Source: an uncultured Peptoniphilus sp.
GTDB lineage: Bacteria; Bacillota; Clostridia; Tissierellales; Peptoniphilaceae
DNA length: 64,000 nt
NCBI GenBank assembly: GCA_902465645.1
Contig: CABQNX010000003.1
Coordinates: 26,103-90,102 of the forward strand
Direction of reading: 5' to 3'
The notes beneath the pieces were generated by a model. It was not told where the DNA came from. It ran no database searches and was given only the letters and a program-made list of their open reading frames with translations. Each line of letters opens with the position of its first letter. The stretch's first letter is position 1. Position numbers and translations under genes: made by a program. This document shows, piece by piece, positions 16,422 to 24,699 of this stretch.

Positions 16422-17049
16422 TTTTAGAGGGCCTTGGTCTCCTCTTCTTTCTCTTCTTCTTGGCAAATTTATATCTTAAAATCTTCTCCCAAATAAGATA
16501 ACCAATAAAAGATCCCAAAACATTTAAAATCAAATCGTCAATGTCCACTGACCTTCCAATAAAAAATTGGATAAATTCTACAAAAAAGGATGTGGCAATG
16601 GATAAACTTATAATTTTTAATAATCTCCTAAACTTTGGAAAAATTTCTGGCACTAAAATTCCAAAGGGGATAAAAATTATTATGTTTCCAAGTATATTTG
16701 TAAGTGTGTGGGTAAAGCCTGAATATTTTATATAGTTTTTCATCGTCCTAAATGGAACTAGGTTAACTCCCCAGGCTCCTGATGATAATCTATCTTTGAA
16801 ATTGCCAACAAAGTCAAAGTTTTCGTTAGTCAAATTTATTCCAGAACCTGCTATGTAGGAGTTGGGCATAAAAAGCATTATGGCCAAAAAAACTAGGTAG
16901 GCTGCAAAAAGGCTTAACAAAAATTCTCTAAAGCCTGTGGAATTTTTCTTCCTGTGGTTGAAGAAGTTAACTCTTATAAGGGAAAAGCCAAGGAAAGTAA
17001 TTATAAAGGCAGGTATTATCCTCACCGCAAAAAATAAAAATAATCTCAT
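16408..17049 (-). CDS. VanZ-family membrane protein
   Basis: A 213-residue membrane protein of the VanZ family, whose founding member gives low-level teicoplanin resistance; most homologues have no known role. Five hydrophobic segments are visible. The family core appears as VNLVPFRTM near residue 100, LTNILGNIIIFIPFGILVPE around 116-135 and FVEFIQFFIGRSVDIDDLILNVLGSFIGYL around 157-186. The C-terminus is very basic (KKKRKKRRPRPSK). Its start overlaps the HAD-phosphatase stop by 4 bp (ATGA), so the pair is translationally coupled. Confidence 0.9.
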   Translation of the reverse strand: MRLFLFFAVRIIPAFIITFLGFSLIRVNFFNHRKKNSTGFREFLLSLFAAYLVFLAIMLFMPNSYIAGSGINLTNENFDFVGNFKDRLSSGAWGVNLVPFRTMKNYIKYSGFTHTLTNILGNIIIFIPFGILVPEIFPKFRRLLKIISLSIATSFFVEFIQFFIGRSVDIDDLILNVLGSFIGYLIWEKILRYKFAKKKRKKRRPRPSKIDKD

Positions 17050-17684
17050 AAGTTTTTCATTTCTATTAGTTTATTGACAGAATTTTTATTTTCACTAACA
17101 ATTGTTGGCCAAGTGTCCTTGGAGTTCTCGTCATAAATCCCAATAACTTCAAGACCAGCCTTCTTTCCTGTCCTTAGGGCAAGGTAAGAGTCGTCAACTA
17201 AAAACACATCTTCTGGTCTTTCTCCAAGTTCTTCTGCAATTGAAGTGTAAAATTCTTCTTCTGCCTTTAGGTGTCCCACTGAGTCAGCTGTATAGAGGCC
17301 GTCGATAAACTTATCTATCCCATATTTTTCTATAACTATGTTGGCGAAGTGGGCTGCAGTTGATGTTCCTATTACAACCTTCATCCCCTTGTCCTTAAAA
17401 TATTTTAAAATTTCAAGACATCCTTCTTTAGCTTCAACCTTGTTCCTATAAAAATCTTCAACAGTCCTGCTAAAGTCTCTCATGAGTTCTTCAAAGCTTT
17501 CTTCTAATTTATAGTAGTCTTTTAAGTACTTTAAGGATGCGTCCAAGTTCATTGTCGTCATCTTGTGCTGGATCTCATCTTCTATATCTATTCCCTTGGT
17601 CTTCATGAAGTCACGAGAAACACTTCTCCAATATTTCATAGAATCAACTAGAGTTCCATCTAAATCAAAAATAATAGCCTTCAT
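17046..17684 (-). CDS. HAD-superfamily hydrolase (beta-phosphoglucomutase/phosphatase-like)
   Basis: A 212-residue cytoplasmic HAD protein with a helical cap. Motif I is IFDLDGTLVDS (residues 4-14, nucleophile Asp7), motif II is VVIGTSTAA near 105, the motif III Lys is in GHLKAEEEFY near 142, and motif IV is VFLVDDSYLAL near 160. Relatives are phosphoglycolate phosphatases or sugar-phosphate mutases; the substrate is not identifiable. Upstream gene of the two-gene unit with VanZ. A GGAGC site precedes the start. Confidence 0.9.
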   Translation of the reverse strand: MKAIIFDLDGTLVDSMKYWRSVSRDFMKTKGIDIEDEIQHKMTTMNLDASLKYLKDYYKLEESFEELMRDFSRTVEDFYRNKVEAKEGCLEILKYFKDKGMKVVIGTSTAAHFANIVIEKYGIDKFIDGLYTADSVGHLKAEEEFYTSIAEELGERPEDVFLVDDSYLALRTGKKAGLEVIGIYDENSKDTWPTIVSENKNSVNKLIEMKNL

Positions 17685-17790
17685 CTTAGCTCCTTTCCCA
17701 TAATACTATTATTTTAGTTGTATTTTTATTAGATTTCAAGTATAATGGCTTAGATAGCTTTTGAGATTTTAAATTTTTTGTAAAAAAGCT

Positions 17791-17818
17791 TTGACAAATA
17801 TTTTTTACATGCTATAAT
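17791..17818 (+). promoter_or_regulatory. Promoter of tRNA-Pro
   Basis: TTGACA at 17791-17796, 16-bp spacer, TATAAT at 17813-17818, about 51 bases before the mature tRNA 5' end. Confidence 0.8.
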
Positions 17819-17869
17819 AGTATTTGTTCGAAAATAAAATTCAAGTTTTCATTTATGTGAATCTGTCGT

Positions 17870-17946
17870 CGGGGTGTAGCGCAGTTTGGTAGCGCACGTG
17901 GTTTGGGACCATGGGGCCGGGGGTTCGAATCCTCTCACCCCGACCA
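17870..17946 (+). tRNA. tRNA-Pro (anticodon TGG)
   Basis: A 77-base cloverleaf: acceptor CGGGGTG paired with CACCCCG, D arm AGCGCAGTTTGGTAGCGC, anticodon loop TTTGGGA with anticodon TGG, T loop GTTCGAAT, discriminator A and encoded CCA. The T stem contains two G-T pairs. It stands alone between its own promoter and terminator. Confidence 0.97.
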
Positions 17947-17956
17947 TTTTTTTATC

Positions 17957-17984
17957 TGAAGGTTTATACCTTCTTTTTTTTTGC
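17957..17984 (+). terminator. Terminator of tRNA-Pro
   Basis: Stem GAAGGT-TTAT-ACCTTC followed by nine T residues. Confidence 0.9.
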
Positions 17985-18117
17985 AATTTTCTGACTTAAC
18001 TTTTTCCTAAACAATCTTAACTTGTTGTGATTTATTTTTAGACTTATAATTGAAATAAGATTAATTATATATGTTAACTTTTTAAGCAAAACTTAAAAGA
18101 CTTTTTAAGGAGGTCTT

Positions 18118-18438
18118 ATGAATTTTATATTAAGTGACAAGGCTCTGGCCTTTTTGAAAAAGAAAAATATAAGTAAAATTTTTGTAAATCCTGATGTGGA
18201 CGTCAAGGCATCTTGCTGCTCTGTGGGCACTTTTGACTTTGACATTTCAACAAGGGATAATGAAGACACAAAAAGGTATAAAAAAGTAGAAGTCTCTAAT
18301 ATATCTATTTTTTATAACCCCACTCTTGACCTCTTCTTTAAGGGTCATGAGGACATAGACATTATTATTTCTGCAATAGGTCTTGGATCTTTTAAAAAGT
18401 TATATGTGGAGAATGAGTTTAATTCTATTGAAATGTAA
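18118..18438 (+). CDS. Small HesB-like protein with a Cys-Cys motif
   Basis: A 106-residue soluble protein preceded by AAGGAGG. The N-terminus (FILSDKALAFLKKKN) resembles the start of HesB/IscA-like domains. The segment VDVKASCCSVGTFDF near residues 26-40 carries a Cys-Cys pair at 32-33, as in the small family described as CC/Se-motif (seleno)proteins, in which one Cys may be selenocysteine. No in-frame TGA is present here, so this is a Cys form. It lacks the usual three-Cys IscA pattern, so cluster binding is unproven. Function unknown; single gene with its own terminator. Confidence 0.6.
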   Translation: MNFILSDKALAFLKKKNISKIFVNPDVDVKASCCSVGTFDFDISTRDNEDTKRYKKVEVSNISIFYNPTLDLFFKGHEDIDIIISAIGLGSFKKLYVENEFNSIEM

Positions 18439-18560
18439 TTTTGCAGAAAATTAAAGCTTATATAGGTCATAAATAAATTTAACTTCCTAATAATAAATCT
18501 ATTTTTTATTTTCATCATTTTTATAAGTTTTGTAGACTTTAACTTTCGAATATTTAACTT

Positions 18561-18589
18561 TAGGTCCAATATAGTGGACCTTTTTTTAA
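18561..18589 (+). terminator. Terminator after the Cys-Cys protein gene
   Basis: Stem AGGTCC / GGACCT with an 8-base loop followed by TTTTTTT, about 120 bp past the stop codon. No gene is seen in 18439-18722 apart from this hairpin and the cstA promoter. Confidence 0.75.
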
Positions 18590-18658
18590 TTTCGTAAAAG
18601 TTTTTCATATTTTTTTCTCAACTAAGGCTCAATAGATCACCATCAAGCATCAACTTTC

Positions 18659-18687
18659 TTGTAATTGACTTGGTCTTCCCCTATAAT
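18659..18687 (+). promoter_or_regulatory. Candidate promoter of cstA
   Basis: TTGTAA, 17-bp spacer, TATAAT, ending about 36 bp before the start codon, which is preceded by GGGAGG. Confidence 0.5.
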
Positions 18688-18722
18688 CTTATAGGAAATA
18701 ATAAAAGTAAAGGGAGGAAATT

Positions 18723-20177
18723 ATGTTACTATTTATTATTGGAATTATTATTTTATTTGTTGGAGGATTTTTCTACTCAAAATATGTAGAAAAACAACTT
18801 CAACCAGACGATAGACCTACTCCAGCAGTATCAAAAGCTGACGGAGTTGACTATGTAGTGATGAGCGAAAAGAAAAACTGGCTTATCAACCTACTTAACA
18901 TTGCAGGAACTGGCCCTATACTTGGACCTATCCAAGGTATTTTATTTGGACCAATTGCCTTCTTGGCAATCCCATTAGGTTGTGTCTTCGCAGGTGCAGT
19001 CCACGATTACATGACAGGATTCATCTCTATGAGAAATGGCGGGTCTCAAGTGCCAAAGCTTGTTGGTAAGTATATTGGCGACGGCGTTCGTAAATTTTAT
19101 AATATTGTTATTGCCATCCTACTTCTTTTAACTGGTGTAGTTTTTGTTTACACACCTGGAGACTTAATTGCCAATGACGTTCTAAAGGTTGGGGTAGATT
19201 CTAATGTTATTTGGATTATCTACGCAGTGATCTTTGCCTACTACATCCTTTCAACTGTACTTCCTATTGACAAGTTAATTGGAAGAATATATCCATTATT
19301 TGGTGCCTTCTTAATTATCTCTGCCATTGGAGTCTTTATTGGAATCTTTGTTAAGGGCTCTGGAGACCTTTCTTTTGCAAATTACGGCCTACTTGCAGAA
19401 CACCCACTTGGTCAAAGATTTATCCCATCCTTCTTTATAACAGTTGCATGTGGTATCCTATCAGGCTTCCACGGTTCACAAGTTACTCTTGTGTCAAGAA
19501 CTGTTAAATCAGAAAAAGAAGCAAAGACAACTTTCTACTCAACTATGATTGCCGAAGGTTTTATCGCAATGGTTTGGGCAGCTGGTGCCATGGTAATCTT
19601 CTCAACTGGAAGAGCTCCACTTGATACAGCTGGAACCCTAATGGTTGGAGAAATTTCAAAATACTTTATGGGAGACATTGGAGGACTACTTGCAGTTCTT
19701 GGAGTAATAGCACTTCCTATCACTTCTGGTGACACTGCCTTTAGGTCTTTAAGGCTAATAATCTCTGAAGAATTAAACATTGACCAAAGATCTGGCGCAA
19801 AGAGGGCTGGCCTTGCAGCAGTTTTATTTATACCTGCAATAGCAATTCTCTTCTTCGCTAAGTCAAACCCAAATGGATTTAATATGCTTTGGAGATACTT
19901 TGGATTCACAAACCAATTTGTAGCAATCTTTGCCCTAGCAGTTGCCACAATTTATTTAATCAACACTGGCAAAAATTATTTAATAACTTTGATACCAGGG
20001 ATCTTCTACACATTTATAGTTTTCGCATTTATTATTAGTGTTGAGAAGCTTGGACTTGGCTTGCCATTTACTATTGCCTATCCAGCAGCTGGTGTCCTAG
20101 CTATTGCTTACGCAATCTTTGTTGTTAAGACTGGTAAGAAAAATAAAACTAGGATTGAAACTACAACTCTAGAATAA
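18723..20177 (+). CDS. cstA: CstA-family peptide/pyruvate transporter
   Basis: A 484-residue polytopic membrane protein of the carbon-starvation CstA family. The N-terminal helix is followed by IAGTGPILGPIQGILFGP around 60-77 and GAVHDYMTGFISMRNGG around 91-107, both strongly conserved. SGFHGSQVTLVSRT near 247 and LPITSGDTAFRSLRL near 325 also match. Members import peptides or pyruvate by proton symport. The protein is of the shorter type (about 480, against 700 in enteric CstA) common in anaerobes. GGGAGG precedes ATG; a strong terminator follows. No LytST-type regulator is adjacent. Confidence 0.93.
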   Translation: MLLFIIGIIILFVGGFFYSKYVEKQLQPDDRPTPAVSKADGVDYVVMSEKKNWLINLLNIAGTGPILGPIQGILFGPIAFLAIPLGCVFAGAVHDYMTGFISMRNGGSQVPKLVGKYIGDGVRKFYNIVIAILLLLTGVVFVYTPGDLIANDVLKVGVDSNVIWIIYAVIFAYYILSTVLPIDKLIGRIYPLFGAFLIISAIGVFIGIFVKGSGDLSFANYGLLAEHPLGQRFIPSFFITVACGILSGFHGSQVTLVSRTVKSEKEAKTTFYSTMIAEGFIAMVWAAGAMVIFSTGRAPLDTAGTLMVGEISKYFMGDIGGLLAVLGVIALPITSGDTAFRSLRLIISEELNIDQRSGAKRAGLAAVLFIPAIAILFFAKSNPNGFNMLWRYFGFTNQFVAIFALAVATIYLINTGKNYLITLIPGIFYTFIVFAFIISVEKLGLGLPFTIAYPAAGVLAIAYAIFVVKTGKKNKTRIETTTLE

Positions 20178-20194
20178 TTTAAAATTAAATGGCA

Positions 20195-20233
20195 AAAGAC
20201 CTGCAGAAATTAAAACTGCAGGTCTTTTTTTGA
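20195..20233 (+). terminator. Bidirectional terminator between cstA and alkaline phosphatase
   Basis: Stem AAAGACCTGCAG / CTGCAGGTCTTT around a 9-base loop, T7 on the plus strand and T4 on the minus strand, placed between convergent genes. Confidence 0.88.
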
Positions 20234-20275
20234 GGATTTATTTTTATTATTTTTATGAATAAGAATTTAAGAAAT

Positions 20276-21892
20276 TTATTTTACTAGGTCAAAGGCTGTT
20301 TGTGGTACATAGACAGCTCTTGTGGAGTAAATTGTAAGTCCACCAAGTTCTACTTTTTCACCATTTTTTATAGCGTAGTTCTTTGAAACAGGGAAGATAA
20401 TCTTATCAGATCCCTTAGTAACTATAGCTTCGTAATCATTTGGTCCCTTTACCTTAAATTCAACCTTGGCTCCCTTTTCTTCAAAGCCTCTTCTTATAGG
20501 TTGGTAAAGTTCTTCTGTCAACTTATCAAGGTCAATGTCAAGTACATCTTCCACGTATCTTCCAATTTCATAATTGTGAACTGTTCCAATAAGTCTCTTA
20601 ACATCCTTGGCAGTTGAGTAAGAATAAAGTCCTACATCTCCACCAACGTGACCTCCAGTTGTCCAAGCAATATGGCTTCTTGCTGAGATAACTCTTCCCA
20701 TTGCTGAGCCAGTGTCCTTTTCAGTCTTAATAAGATTTAACTCTTCTTCTGTAAGGTCCTTTACACCAAAGTGCTTTTCCATTACTTCTTCCACATTGGA
20801 CTTGTCTTCCTTCACTTCTTCAGCAGCCTTTGTCACAGAAATTTTTGCAGATGAAATTACTTTTGTAAACTCATCAAGAGGAGCCTTGTCGTAACCCTTG
20901 GAAATGTTTCTGTGGCCAAAAGTTATTCCACCAGTTCCATGGTCAGCAGCAATTAAAATTACTGTGTCGCCCTTTTCATCAGCAAAATCTTTTGCAACTT
21001 TTACTGCATCATCAAAGGCTTTGATTTCGTGTATAAGAGCAACTGGGTCATTGGCATGAGCAGCCCAGTCAACTTCAGAACCTTCAACCATTAGGAAAAA
21101 TCCCTTGTCATTTGTTGATAAAACTTCTAGAGCCTTGTCAGTCATTTCTGCAAGTGAAGGTTTTGTAGTCTTGTCCCTATCTATTTCATAAGGGAAGGAC
21201 TTGTCTTCAAAAAGCCCCCAAAGTTTGTTGCCCTTTGATCCTTCTAGACCTTCCTTAGTAGTCACGTAATCGTAACCCCTTGTTTTTATTTCAGAAATAA
21301 GATCTTCCTTGTCCTTTCTAGTTTCTTTACTTAAATAAGTGCTACCAGCACCTAGGACAAGGTCCATGTCTTGGTAAACTTGTTGTTCGCCAAGGTCCTC
21401 GTAGTTATTTCTGTCAGGATTATGAGCAGAAAAGTCAGCTGGAGTTGCGTGTTGAATATTTGATGTGGACACAAGGCCAGTGGATCTTCCACTTCTCTTC
21501 GCACCTTCAAGGACGTTGGCTATAGGTTGCTTAGCCCTTTCCTTTTCAAAGTTAGAAAATCCTGGCATGCCGTCTTTAGATGGATAAGAACCAACAAAAG
21601 GAGATTCTGTCTTTATGCCAGTTGCCATGGCTGTTCCTGCTGGAGCAGAGTCGGCTATAGGTGTGTTGGCGTTGTTAGTCCTAACAAGGCCTGTTGCCAT
21701 ATCGTCCATTACAAACTTCTTGTCCTTAGTCATCCATCTTGCAGTTGTAAGTGCTTCTACACTCATCCCATCTGGGATCATCACAATTACATTTTTTGCA
21801 CTACCATAATCTTTCTCTTGGGCAAATACAAGAGAAGGCGCCAAAGTCACTAGGGCAAGTGAAATTGACAAAGCTTTTTTTAATTTGTTCAT
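20276..21892 (-). CDS. phoA: Alkaline phosphatase, secreted
   Basis: Releases phosphate from monoesters outside the cell. The 538-residue precursor has a signal peptide (about 1-24, cleaved after VFA). Catalytic-site motifs: VIVMIPDGMS with metal Asp41, IADSAPAGTAMATG with nucleophile Ser82, HATPADFSAHN near 150, EGSEVDWAAHAND near 272, IAADHGTGG near 317 and TTGGHVGGDVGLYS near 410. About 90 C-terminal residues lie past the usual core. GGGGGA precedes ATG. It is single and convergent with cstA. No Pho-box could be recognised. Confidence 0.95.
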   Translation of the reverse strand: MNKLKKALSISLALVTLAPSLVFAQEKDYGSAKNVIVMIPDGMSVEALTTARWMTKDKKFVMDDMATGLVRTNNANTPIADSAPAGTAMATGIKTESPFVGSYPSKDGMPGFSNFEKERAKQPIANVLEGAKRSGRSTGLVSTSNIQHATPADFSAHNPDRNNYEDLGEQQVYQDMDLVLGAGSTYLSKETRKDKEDLISEIKTRGYDYVTTKEGLEGSKGNKLWGLFEDKSFPYEIDRDKTTKPSLAEMTDKALEVLSTNDKGFFLMVEGSEVDWAAHANDPVALIHEIKAFDDAVKVAKDFADEKGDTVILIAADHGTGGITFGHRNISKGYDKAPLDEFTKVISSAKISVTKAAEEVKEDKSNVEEVMEKHFGVKDLTEEELNLIKTEKDTGSAMGRVISARSHIAWTTGGHVGGDVGLYSYSTAKDVKRLIGTVHNYEIGRYVEDVLDIDLDKLTEELYQPIRRGFEEKGAKVEFKVKGPNDYEAIVTKGSDKIIFPVSKNYAIKNGEKVELGGLTIYSTRAVYVPQTAFDLVK

Positions 21893-22074
21893 ACTTTCCC
21901 CCTAAGTTTTATTACCTATAATCTAACAGAGGATTGTAAATGAAATATAAATCTAATGTAAAAATTCTAATACTATAAAAGATTATTAGTTTATATAAAT
22001 CATTGATAACTATTTTACTTCTATCAAGAATATAATATTCTACTTCTCTGTGATATAATTTAAAAGGGTGCGTT
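21893..22074. promoter_or_regulatory. Divergent intergenic region, left edge of the island
   Basis: AT-rich spacer between the phosphatase and the pgsB-like gene. Two TATAAT hexamers stand at 22031-22036 and 22054-22059; no convincing -35 element at ideal spacing is seen. TTGATA occurs at 22004-22009. The pgsB-like start has a weak AGGGTG ribosome site. Base composition falls sharply from here rightward. Confidence 0.4.
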
Positions 22075-23187
22075 ATGGAAATATCTATATTAATTTTATG
22101 GATAATTATTATTATTTATCTTATTTTAGAAAATTATTATATTAAAAAAATCTCTAAATCTTTTAAGCACATAATATATGTAAATGGAACTAGAGGAAAA
22201 TCTTCAACGACAAGATTGATTGATGCTGGACTGAGAAATTCTGGATACAAAGTGTTCTCTAAAACTACTGGAACTGTTCCTATATACATTGATATCAACA
22301 ATAACGAAGTGCCTATAAGAAGATTGGGAAATGCTAATATTAAAGAACAAATAAAGATGGTTAGGCTTGCTTATAAACAGAAAGCTGACATTCTTGTATT
22401 AGAGTGTATGGCAGTGGATCCTGAACTCCAATTTATTTCCCAGAATAGAATGGTAAAATCTAATATTGGTGTAATTACAAATGTCAGATTAGATCATACT
22501 GATGTGATGGGTAATAGTCTCGAAGAAATATGCGACAGTCTTTGTAAGACAATACCACAAAATGGTGTTTTATTTACTTCCGACAAAAATTTTTTTCAAA
22601 TTATTAAGAATAAGTCTTTAGAATTGAATAGTGAATGTTTTTTGTCCAATCCTAGTAATGAATTTAGTAATTACTATTTTCCTGAAAACTATGCATTAGC
22701 TTTAGATATATGTAAATATTTAGGTCTTGATTATAAAAAGTTCAAGGATGGGCTAAGAACATATAAACATGACCCTTATGACTTAGCAATATATCGTTTA
22801 AAAAATGGAGGTTTGTTCATTAACGGTCTTTCTATAAATGATATTTCCTCAATTAATCTCACTTATGATAAGTTATCAAAAAAATATAATTTTAAAGAAA
22901 AACAATTTATTTTGCTAATTAATAATAGATTTGACAGAGGATTCCGATCATTACAGATGGCGGATTTTGCCAATAAAAGAAATCCAAGTGCTATATATTT
23001 ATTGGGAAGTCATACCAATATACTTAAATCTAAGATTCATTGTAAAAATATTAAAACAATAAAAGAATTGAATGATTTACCTCTGTATATTGATGAAAAT
23101 ACCTTTATATTTGCCATTGGTAATATAGGAAATAGTGGCAATCAAATAGTTGAGTTTGTTAGAAAAAGAGGTGACTTAATTGAATGA
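22075..23187 (+). CDS. pgsB: Poly-gamma-glutamate synthase subunit, PgsB/CapB-like ligase
   Basis: A 370-residue Mur-ligase-type amide ligase. One N-terminal membrane helix (3-22) precedes the ATP loop YVNGTRGKSSTTRLID (residues 35-50). Further family motifs are TTGTVPIYI near 65, ILVLECMAVDPELQ near 106 and ITNVRLDHTDVMG near 137. PgsB/CapB activates the gamma-carboxyl of glutamate and lengthens the polymer at the membrane with PgsC. First gene of a five-gene operon; the PgsC-like start overlaps its stop by 8 bp. Codon use is much more A/T-ending than in flanking genes. A different gamma-linked polymer cannot be excluded. Confidence 0.88.
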   Translation: MEISILILWIIIIIYLILENYYIKKISKSFKHIIYVNGTRGKSSTTRLIDAGLRNSGYKVFSKTTGTVPIYIDINNNEVPIRRLGNANIKEQIKMVRLAYKQKADILVLECMAVDPELQFISQNRMVKSNIGVITNVRLDHTDVMGNSLEEICDSLCKTIPQNGVLFTSDKNFFQIIKNKSLELNSECFLSNPSNEFSNYYFPENYALALDICKYLGLDYKKFKDGLRTYKHDPYDLAIYRLKNGGLFINGLSINDISSINLTYDKLSKKYNFKEKQFILLINNRFDRGFRSLQMADFANKRNPSAIYLLGSHTNILKSKIHCKNIKTIKELNDLPLYIDENTFIFAIGNIGNSGNQIVEFVRKRGDLIE

Positions 23188-23608
23188 TAATGTAATATTA
23201 CTAGGAATTGCTTTGAGCTTAATTTTTAGCGATATAACAGGAATTATACCTTGTGGTATTATTGTACCTGGATATATAGCTTTAAATTTGAACAATCCCC
23301 AAAAATTAATATATACATTTATAATAATTATTATTACACTTATAATTGTTAAGTTGCTTTCAAAAATTTGTATAATTTATGGAAGAAGAAGATTTACACT
23401 AATGATATTAACTGCCTTTATAATTAATTTCTTTGTTATAAAGCTTAATATATTTCCAAATAATCCTGGACTTATAGGAACTATAATACCTGGCATTATT
23501 GCAAATCAACTAGAAAGACAAGGATTTATAATTTCTATTTTATCTTTAGTTTTTGTAGTAATAACAATATCTTTATTCATTATGTTGTTTTCAATTCCAT
23601 TATTTTAA
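23180..23608 (+). CDS. pgsC: Poly-gamma-glutamate synthesis protein, PgsC/CapC-like
   Basis: A 142-residue, highly hydrophobic protein with about four or five membrane helices. It carries the CapC hallmark ITGIIPCGIIVPGYIALNLNNP near residues 20-41, repeated more loosely as GLIGTIIPGIIANQLERQG around 97-115. PgsC is the membrane partner of PgsB in the polymerase. It overlaps the PgsB-like gene by 8 bp, and the PgsW-like gene begins 11 bp after its stop. Size and motif placement fit the family (about 150). Confidence 0.88.
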   Translation: MNDNVILLGIALSLIFSDITGIIPCGIIVPGYIALNLNNPQKLIYTFIIIIITLIIVKLLSKICIIYGRRRFTLMILTAFIINFFVIKLNIFPNNPGLIGTIIPGIIANQLERQGFIISILSLVFVVITISLFIMLFSIPLF

Positions 23609-23619
23609 GGAGGATATAT

Positions 23620-24699
23620 TTGTATAAATATAAAATTAAAAATTTATTAATTATAAATATATTTTTGCTAATATCTTTTATGATAATAAATTTAACGAAA
23701 ACATATGAAAAAAATGATTATTACGAAACTCAGATTTTAGCCACAAATAATATGAAAAAATTTTCTCAAGCAGTTAAAGATTATAAACTTAACATAGGAT
23801 TACCAATATACGATTATGATTTTCAAAAAACAGGACTATTAGGTAGTCCTTATAATGAGTTCACAACCACTTTAGGTAATCTTGAAGCAAAGCGAACTGT
23901 AACTAACCCTGATACTGCGGCATTAGTCGTAAAAATTTTCAAAGAAGCTAATATAAGAGAAAACGATAAGGTAAGTATTGCTTTAACAGGATCTTTTACC
24001 GGTTTAAATATAGCTTGTTTAGCTGCAGCAGAAGCTATGAACCTAGATGTAACTATTATTTCAAGTATGGGATCCTCTACATATGGAAGCAATCAAAGCG
24101 AGCTAACTTTTCCAGATATTATTGATAATTTATACAAAGATGGATACATTCGTAAAAATTCCGCTCTCGTAACTTTAGGTGGTTTTAATGATGTAGGAGA
24201 TGACATACCAAACAAAATTAAAAATAATGTTATTCAAAATTATATGGATAGAGGTTTAAATATATATATAAATGATGATTTCTCGAAAAATGTCTCCCAA
24301 AAAATCAAAGTTTTAAATTCAAAAAATACACCGTCTGCTTTTATTACAATTGGTGGTAATCTTACATTCGGAGATGAAGACAATTCAAATTATGTATTAA
24401 AAGAGGGGATTTTAAATAAACCGGGAAACATAGAGAATTTTAATGAAAAAAAAGGTCTTATAAATTACTTTTTGAATAAAAATATTACAACAATTTCATT
24501 TATAAATATAAAAAAACTTATGTCAGATTACGGCATGCCTTTTGATCCTTGGGTTTGGGATAAAACCGGAAAATCTAGTATATACTATAAATATTCCTAT
24601 AATCCGTATCTTATCGTAACTACATTATTAGCTTCATTTATTTATTTAATTTTCTTTTTTAAAATAAGGGTGCAAAATGAAAAAGTACATAAGAATTGA
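23620..24699 (+). CDS. pgsW: Poly-gamma-glutamate system protein, PgsW-like
   Basis: A 359-residue protein with a membrane helix at each end (about 6-25 and 331-350) and an external domain between. Recognisable elements are TNPDTAALVVKIFKEANI, IALTGSFTGLNIACLAAAEAM around 125-145, and SSMGSSTYGSNQSELTFPDI around 155-175. This matches the poly-gamma-glutamate system protein of variant systems that lack the PgsA/CapA phosphatase-like subunit. Initiation is at TTG 23620 behind AAGGAGG. No capA-type gene occurs in the window, so this protein probably replaces it. The biochemical role is unknown. Confidence 0.8.
   Translation: MYKYKIKNLLIINIFLLISFMIINLTKTYEKNDYYETQILATNNMKKFSQAVKDYKLNIGLPIYDYDFQKTGLLGSPYNEFTTTLGNLEAKRTVTNPDTAALVVKIFKEANIRENDKVSIALTGSFTGLNIACLAAAEAMNLDVTIISSMGSSTYGSNQSELTFPDIIDNLYKDGYIRKNSALVTLGGFNDVGDDIPNKIKNNVIQNYMDRGLNIYINDDFSKNVSQKIKVLNSKNTPSAFITIGGNLTFGDEDNSNYVLKEGILNKPGNIENFNEKKGLINYFLNKNITTISFINIKKLMSDYGMPFDPWVWDKTGKSSIYYKYSYNPYLIVTTLLASFIYLIFFFKIRVQNEKVHKN

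Noticed and set aside
18345..18608. 87-codon minus-strand frame near 18.5 kb
   Set aside because: Overlaps the Cys-Cys protein gene and a terminator, no ribosome site.
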